From assembly GCF_042649045.1 (NCBI RefSeq), contig NZ_JBHSEF010000011.1, positions 62,001-126,000 on the forward strand: a stretch of DNA of 64,000 bases, written 5' to 3'. How positions within the stretch are numbered: the stretch's first letter is position 1; each line of letters begins with the position of its first letter. The translations under genes were made by a program, and so were the position numbers. Shown in pieces: positions 61,533 to 64,000 of the stretch. Source of the stretch: Chryseomicrobium palamuruense. GTDB taxonomy: Bacteria > Bacillota > Bacilli > Bacillales_A > Planococcaceae. The notes beneath the pieces are model-generated. The model saw only the letters and a program-made list of their open reading frames with translations. It had not been told where the DNA came from and did no database searches.

Positions 61533-62485
61533 AGGTACACGATATCCAATACCCTACGCAGATGCCATCGCACTGTGATCAAGGTTATTCACTTGCCATC
61601 GGTTTTTTTGATGGACTACATAGAGGACATCAACAGTTAATACAAGAAGCCGTGTCACAAGCAAAACGATCAAAAACACGTGCTGCTGTGATGACTTTTG
61701 ATCCACACCCATCCGTTGTATTGAGTGGGAAGAAAACAGACATTCATTACATTACGCCTTTGAAACAGAAGCTAGAATTGTTACGTGATATGGATGTAGA
61801 TGATGTTTTTGTTGTTCGGTTCACCTCTGATTTTGCTCGTCTATCACCAGAAACATTTATGGATGAGTTTATCTTAAAGCTTAATGTACATCACGTTATA
61901 GCAGGATTTGATTTTTCATTCGGGGCATTTGGGAAAGGTGATATGGAACACATGACATCTTATCTTGCCGGCCAAGTTCAGGTGATGACAATCCCAAAAT
62001 TCACACTTGAAGAAGACAAAGTTAGTTCGACCCGAATACGCAAAGAGTTGACAGAGGGCAATGTAGATAACGTGCGTGATCTACTCGGAAGACCTTTTCA
62101 GCTAGATGGAATTGTCGTGCACGGTGATAAACGGGGAAGAACGATTCAATTTCCAACGGCCAATATTGCAACAGATGAAGAGCAGTATATTCCAGCAAAT
62201 GGTGTGTATGCTGTGCGGATGTTTGTCCAAAATAAATGGGTAGACGGAGTTTGCAATGTGGGCTATAAACCGACCGTTCAAGACATCAAGAAACTATCGA
62301 TTGAAGTCCATTTGTTTGATTTTGATCATGATATTTACGGTGAACAAGTTCGGGTATTATGGTATGCGCCCATCCGCAAAGAACAGAAGTTTCCGTCACT
62401 CGACGCTTTAAAACAACAAATTCAACGCGATAAAGAACAAGCGATTGCCTTGTTAGGAAGTCTCTCCTTGCCGGAAAGACCCTAA
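61529..62485 (+). CDS. ribF: Bifunctional riboflavin kinase / FAD synthetase
   Basis: RibF (RibC in B. subtilis) makes FMN and then FAD. The N-terminal nucleotidyltransferase has GFFDGLHRGHQ (residues 25-35), FDPHPSVVL and the ISSTRIR-like VSSTRIRKEL. The C-terminal riboflavin kinase has GDKRGRTIQFPTANI and NVGYKPTV. Length 318 aa. FAD made here is also the cofactor of TrmFO in this window. The rpsO promoter lies in its last codons. Confidence 0.95.
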   Translation: MKVHDIQYPTQMPSHCDQGYSLAIGFFDGLHRGHQQLIQEAVSQAKRSKTRAAVMTFDPHPSVVLSGKKTDIHYITPLKQKLELLRDMDVDDVFVVRFTSDFARLSPETFMDEFILKLNVHHVIAGFDFSFGAFGKGDMEHMTSYLAGQVQVMTIPKFTLEEDKVSSTRIRKELTEGNVDNVRDLLGRPFQLDGIVVHGDKRGRTIQFPTANIATDEEQYIPANGVYAVRMFVQNKWVDGVCNVGYKPTVQDIKKLSIEVHLFDFDHDIYGEQVRVLWYAPIRKEQKFPSLDALKQQIQRDKEQAIALLGSLSLPERP

Positions 62486-62496
62486 TCTGCTATACT
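62468..62496 (+). promoter_or_regulatory. rpsO promoter
   Basis: TTGCCG (62468-62473), 17-nt spacer, perfect TATACT (62491-62496). The -35 box is inside the ribF coding end. The resulting leader is about 90 nt. Confidence 0.75.
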
Positions 62497-62593
62497 AATT
62501 TAGTACGTCTTGTACTTAACCTTATCTTGGCTTTTCGATTCTCCAACGATTGCTCAGGTACAGGGGATATTTAACTATTAGGAGGAAACCAAC

Positions 62594-62863
62594 ATGGCAA
62601 TTACAAGAGAACGCAAAAATGAACTGATCAATGAGTACCGCACTCACGAAAGTGATACGGGTTCACCAGAAATCCAAATTGCTATCTTAACTGAAGAGAT
62701 CAACTCTTTAAACGAGCACTTACGTACTCACAAAAAAGATCACCACTCACGTCGCGGTCTTTTCAAAATGGTAGGACGTCGTCGTAACCTTTTGAAATAC
62801 CTTCGTGAAACAGAAGTTCAACGTTACCGTGAATTGATTGCAAAATTAGGCTTACGCCGCTAA
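62594..62863 (+). CDS. rpsO: Ribosomal protein uS15
   Basis: Small-subunit protein S15, 89 aa: AITRERKNELINEYRTHESDTGSPEIQ, LNEHLRTHKKDHHSRRG and MVGRRRNLLKYL are unmistakable. TTAGGAGGAAACCAAC precedes the ATG. The leader of about 90 nt could host S15 autoregulation, as known in relatives. A strong terminator follows. Confidence 0.98.
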   Translation: MAITRERKNELINEYRTHESDTGSPEIQIAILTEEINSLNEHLRTHKKDHHSRRGLFKMVGRRRNLLKYLRETEVQRYRELIAKLGLRR

Positions 62864-62880
62864 TTTTAATAGTCACTTAC

Positions 62881-62917
62881 AAAAACTCAACTTGTCATCT
62901 GGCGAGTTGAGTTTTTC
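62881..62917 (+). terminator. Intrinsic terminator after rpsO
   Basis: Perfect 12-bp stem AAAAACTCAACT / AGTTGAGTTTTT with a 12-nt loop. Confidence 0.9.
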
Positions 62918-62953
62918 TACGAATAGAAAGTTCTTCTCATGTAGCTGTATAGT

Positions 62954-62982
62954 TTGATACACTACAAGAGGGTACATATAAA
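62954..62982 (+). promoter_or_regulatory. Probable pnp promoter
   Basis: TTGATA (62954-62959), 17-nt spacer, TATAAA (62977-62982), about 30 nt before the pnp start. Confidence 0.65.
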
Positions 62983-63012
62983 GGATCTGGATGTTGAGAG
63001 GAGAACAAATTA

Positions 63013-64000
63013 ATGACCGAAAAGAAAACGTATACGTATGAATGGGCTGGCCGTCCGTTAACAATTGAAGTAGGCCAATTAGCAAAACAAGCAAATGGAG
63101 CAGTTTTAGTTCGTTATGGGGATACTACGGTGTTATCTACAGCGACGGCTTCTAAACAACCGAAGAACCTTGACTTCTTCCCATTAACAGTGAACTATGA
63201 AGAAAAGCTTTATGCAGTAGGTAAAATTCCGGGTGGATTCATCAAGCGAGAAGGACGTCCGTCTGAAAAAGCGATTCTAACGAGTCGTTTGATTGACCGT
63301 CCAATTCGTCCGTTATTTGCGGATGGATTCCGTAACGAAGTTCAAGTGATTTCGATTGTTATGTCCGTGGACCAAAACTGTTCATCTGAAATGGCGGCAA
63401 TGGTTGGTTCTTCTCTAGCTCTTTCTGTTTCTGATATCCCATTTGAAGGGCCGATCGCTGGTGTTCAAGTAGGGTATGTAGATGGAGAGTTTATCATCAA
63501 CCCGACAACGGAGCAAATGGAAAATTCATTAATGGATCTAGTCGTTGCAGGAACAAAAGATGCAATCAACATGGTAGAAGCGGGAGCAAAAGAAGTTTCA
63601 GAGGAAATCATGTTAGAAGCGATCATGTGTGGTCACGATGAAATCAAAAAATTAATTGCTTTCCAAGAAGAGATTGTGGCTGAAATTGGGAAGCCAAAAA
63701 CAGAAGTTACTCTCTACCAATTGGATGAGATGATAGTGTCTCAAGTTCGCGCAATGGCAGAGGCAGATGTGAATACTGCTGTACTTGTTGCAGAAAAACA
63801 TGCGCGCGATGAAGCGATCAATGAAGTTCGTACACGTGTGATTGAGACATTCGAAGCGCAAGAAGCAAATGACGATACACTAAAACAAGTTCGTCAAACA
63901 GTCGATATGCTCGTTAAAGAAGAAGTACGTCGCTTAATTACAGAAGAAAAAATCCGTCCAGATGGCCGTAAACAAGACGAAATCCGTCCATTATCTTCTG
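63013..64000 (+). CDS. pnp: Polyribonucleotide nucleotidyltransferase, 5' part
   Basis: PNPase is a phosphorolytic 3'-5' exoribonuclease of the RNA degradosome. The frame is open from ATG 63013 (AGAGGAGAAC before it) to the right edge, so 329 codons are visible. The first RNase PH domain is present: YEWAGRPLTIEVGQLAKQANGAV, GGFIKREGRPSEKAILTSRLIDRPIRPLF and FEGPIAGV. The helical linker follows, and the second RNase PH domain is just beginning (IRPDGRKQDEIRPLSS). The KH and S1 domains lie beyond the window. Confidence 0.97.
   Translation, partial: MTEKKTYTYEWAGRPLTIEVGQLAKQANGAVLVRYGDTTVLSTATASKQPKNLDFFPLTVNYEEKLYAVGKIPGGFIKREGRPSEKAILTSRLIDRPIRPLFADGFRNEVQVISIVMSVDQNCSSEMAAMVGSSLALSVSDIPFEGPIAGVQVGYVDGEFIINPTTEQMENSLMDLVVAGTKDAINMVEAGAKEVSEEIMLEAIMCGHDEIKKLIAFQEEIVAEIGKPKTEVTLYQLDEMIVSQVRAMAEADVNTAVLVAEKHARDEAINEVRTRVIETFEAQEANDDTLKQVRQTVDMLVKEEVRRLITEEKIRPDGRKQDEIRPLSS

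Overview
This window is a contiguous piece of core chromosome from a low-to-moderate G+C Gram-positive bacterium of the order Bacillales. The gene order follows the Bacillus subtilis coaBC-to-pnp segment almost gene for gene. The protein families are typical of Bacillales: PolC, CodY, FapR, PrkC/PrpC, FakA, RnpM, TrmFO, and an HslV with an N-terminal serine. A 32-codon spoVM-like gene sits between thiN and rpmB, which points to a spore former or the descendant of one. The deviations from B. subtilis (signal peptidase gene between rplS and rbgA; no fla/che cluster after codY; no proS before polC) fit a Planococcaceae-type relative, but that placement is inference. Nearly every gene is on the + strand; rpmB is the only clear minus-strand gene.

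Layout. 1-10.7 kb: coaBC (3' part), priA, def, fmt, rsmB, prpC, prkC, rsgA, rpe, thiN and spoVM. This is a tightly packed run for coenzyme A synthesis, replication restart, initiator formylation and deformylation, Ser/Thr phospho-signalling, ribosome assembly and thiamine activation. It ends at a bidirectional terminator shared with convergent rpmB. 11.1-16.9 kb: an Asp23-family gene, fakA, sdaAB-sdaAA and recG. 17-20.6 kb: the fatty-acid cluster fapR-plsX-fabD-fabG-acpP, with a clear FapR operator on the first promoter. 20.7-32.5 kb: rnc, smc, ftsY, ylxM, ffh, rpsP, khpA, rimM, trmD, rplS, lepB, rbgA and rnhB, covering RNA processing, chromosome organisation, SRP targeting and ribosome biogenesis. 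32.6-42.9 kb: sucCD, dprA, topA, trmFO, xerC, hslVU and codY. 43-50.6 kb: rpsB, tsf, pyrH, frr, uppS, cdsA, dxr and rseP, covering translation and then isoprenoid, phospholipid and envelope-stress functions. 50.6-64 kb: polC, then the rimP-nusA-rnpM-ylxQ-infB-ylxP-rbfA-truB-ribF operon, rpsO and the start of pnp.

Regulation visible in the DNA includes many intrinsic terminators, several promoters with near-consensus -35/-10 boxes 17 nt apart, structured leaders before rplS and rpsB, and a terminator-like hairpin just after the rimP-nusA promoter. In at least two places (recG/fapR and trmFO/xerC) promoter elements lie inside the preceding terminator hairpin.

I saw no mobile element, prophage, CRISPR array, defence island or tRNA/rRNA gene. 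The least explained DNA is the roughly 430-base gap before uppS, which holds six imperfect copies of a 21-nt repeat. Other points worth a look are the divergent spoVM, a 15-copy 27-nt repeat inside infB, a perfect TGGTC-A-GACCA palindrome on the probable acpP promoter, and the missing fla/che and proS loci. All start-site choices and functions rest on reading the sequence and on recalled family knowledge; no database search was run.
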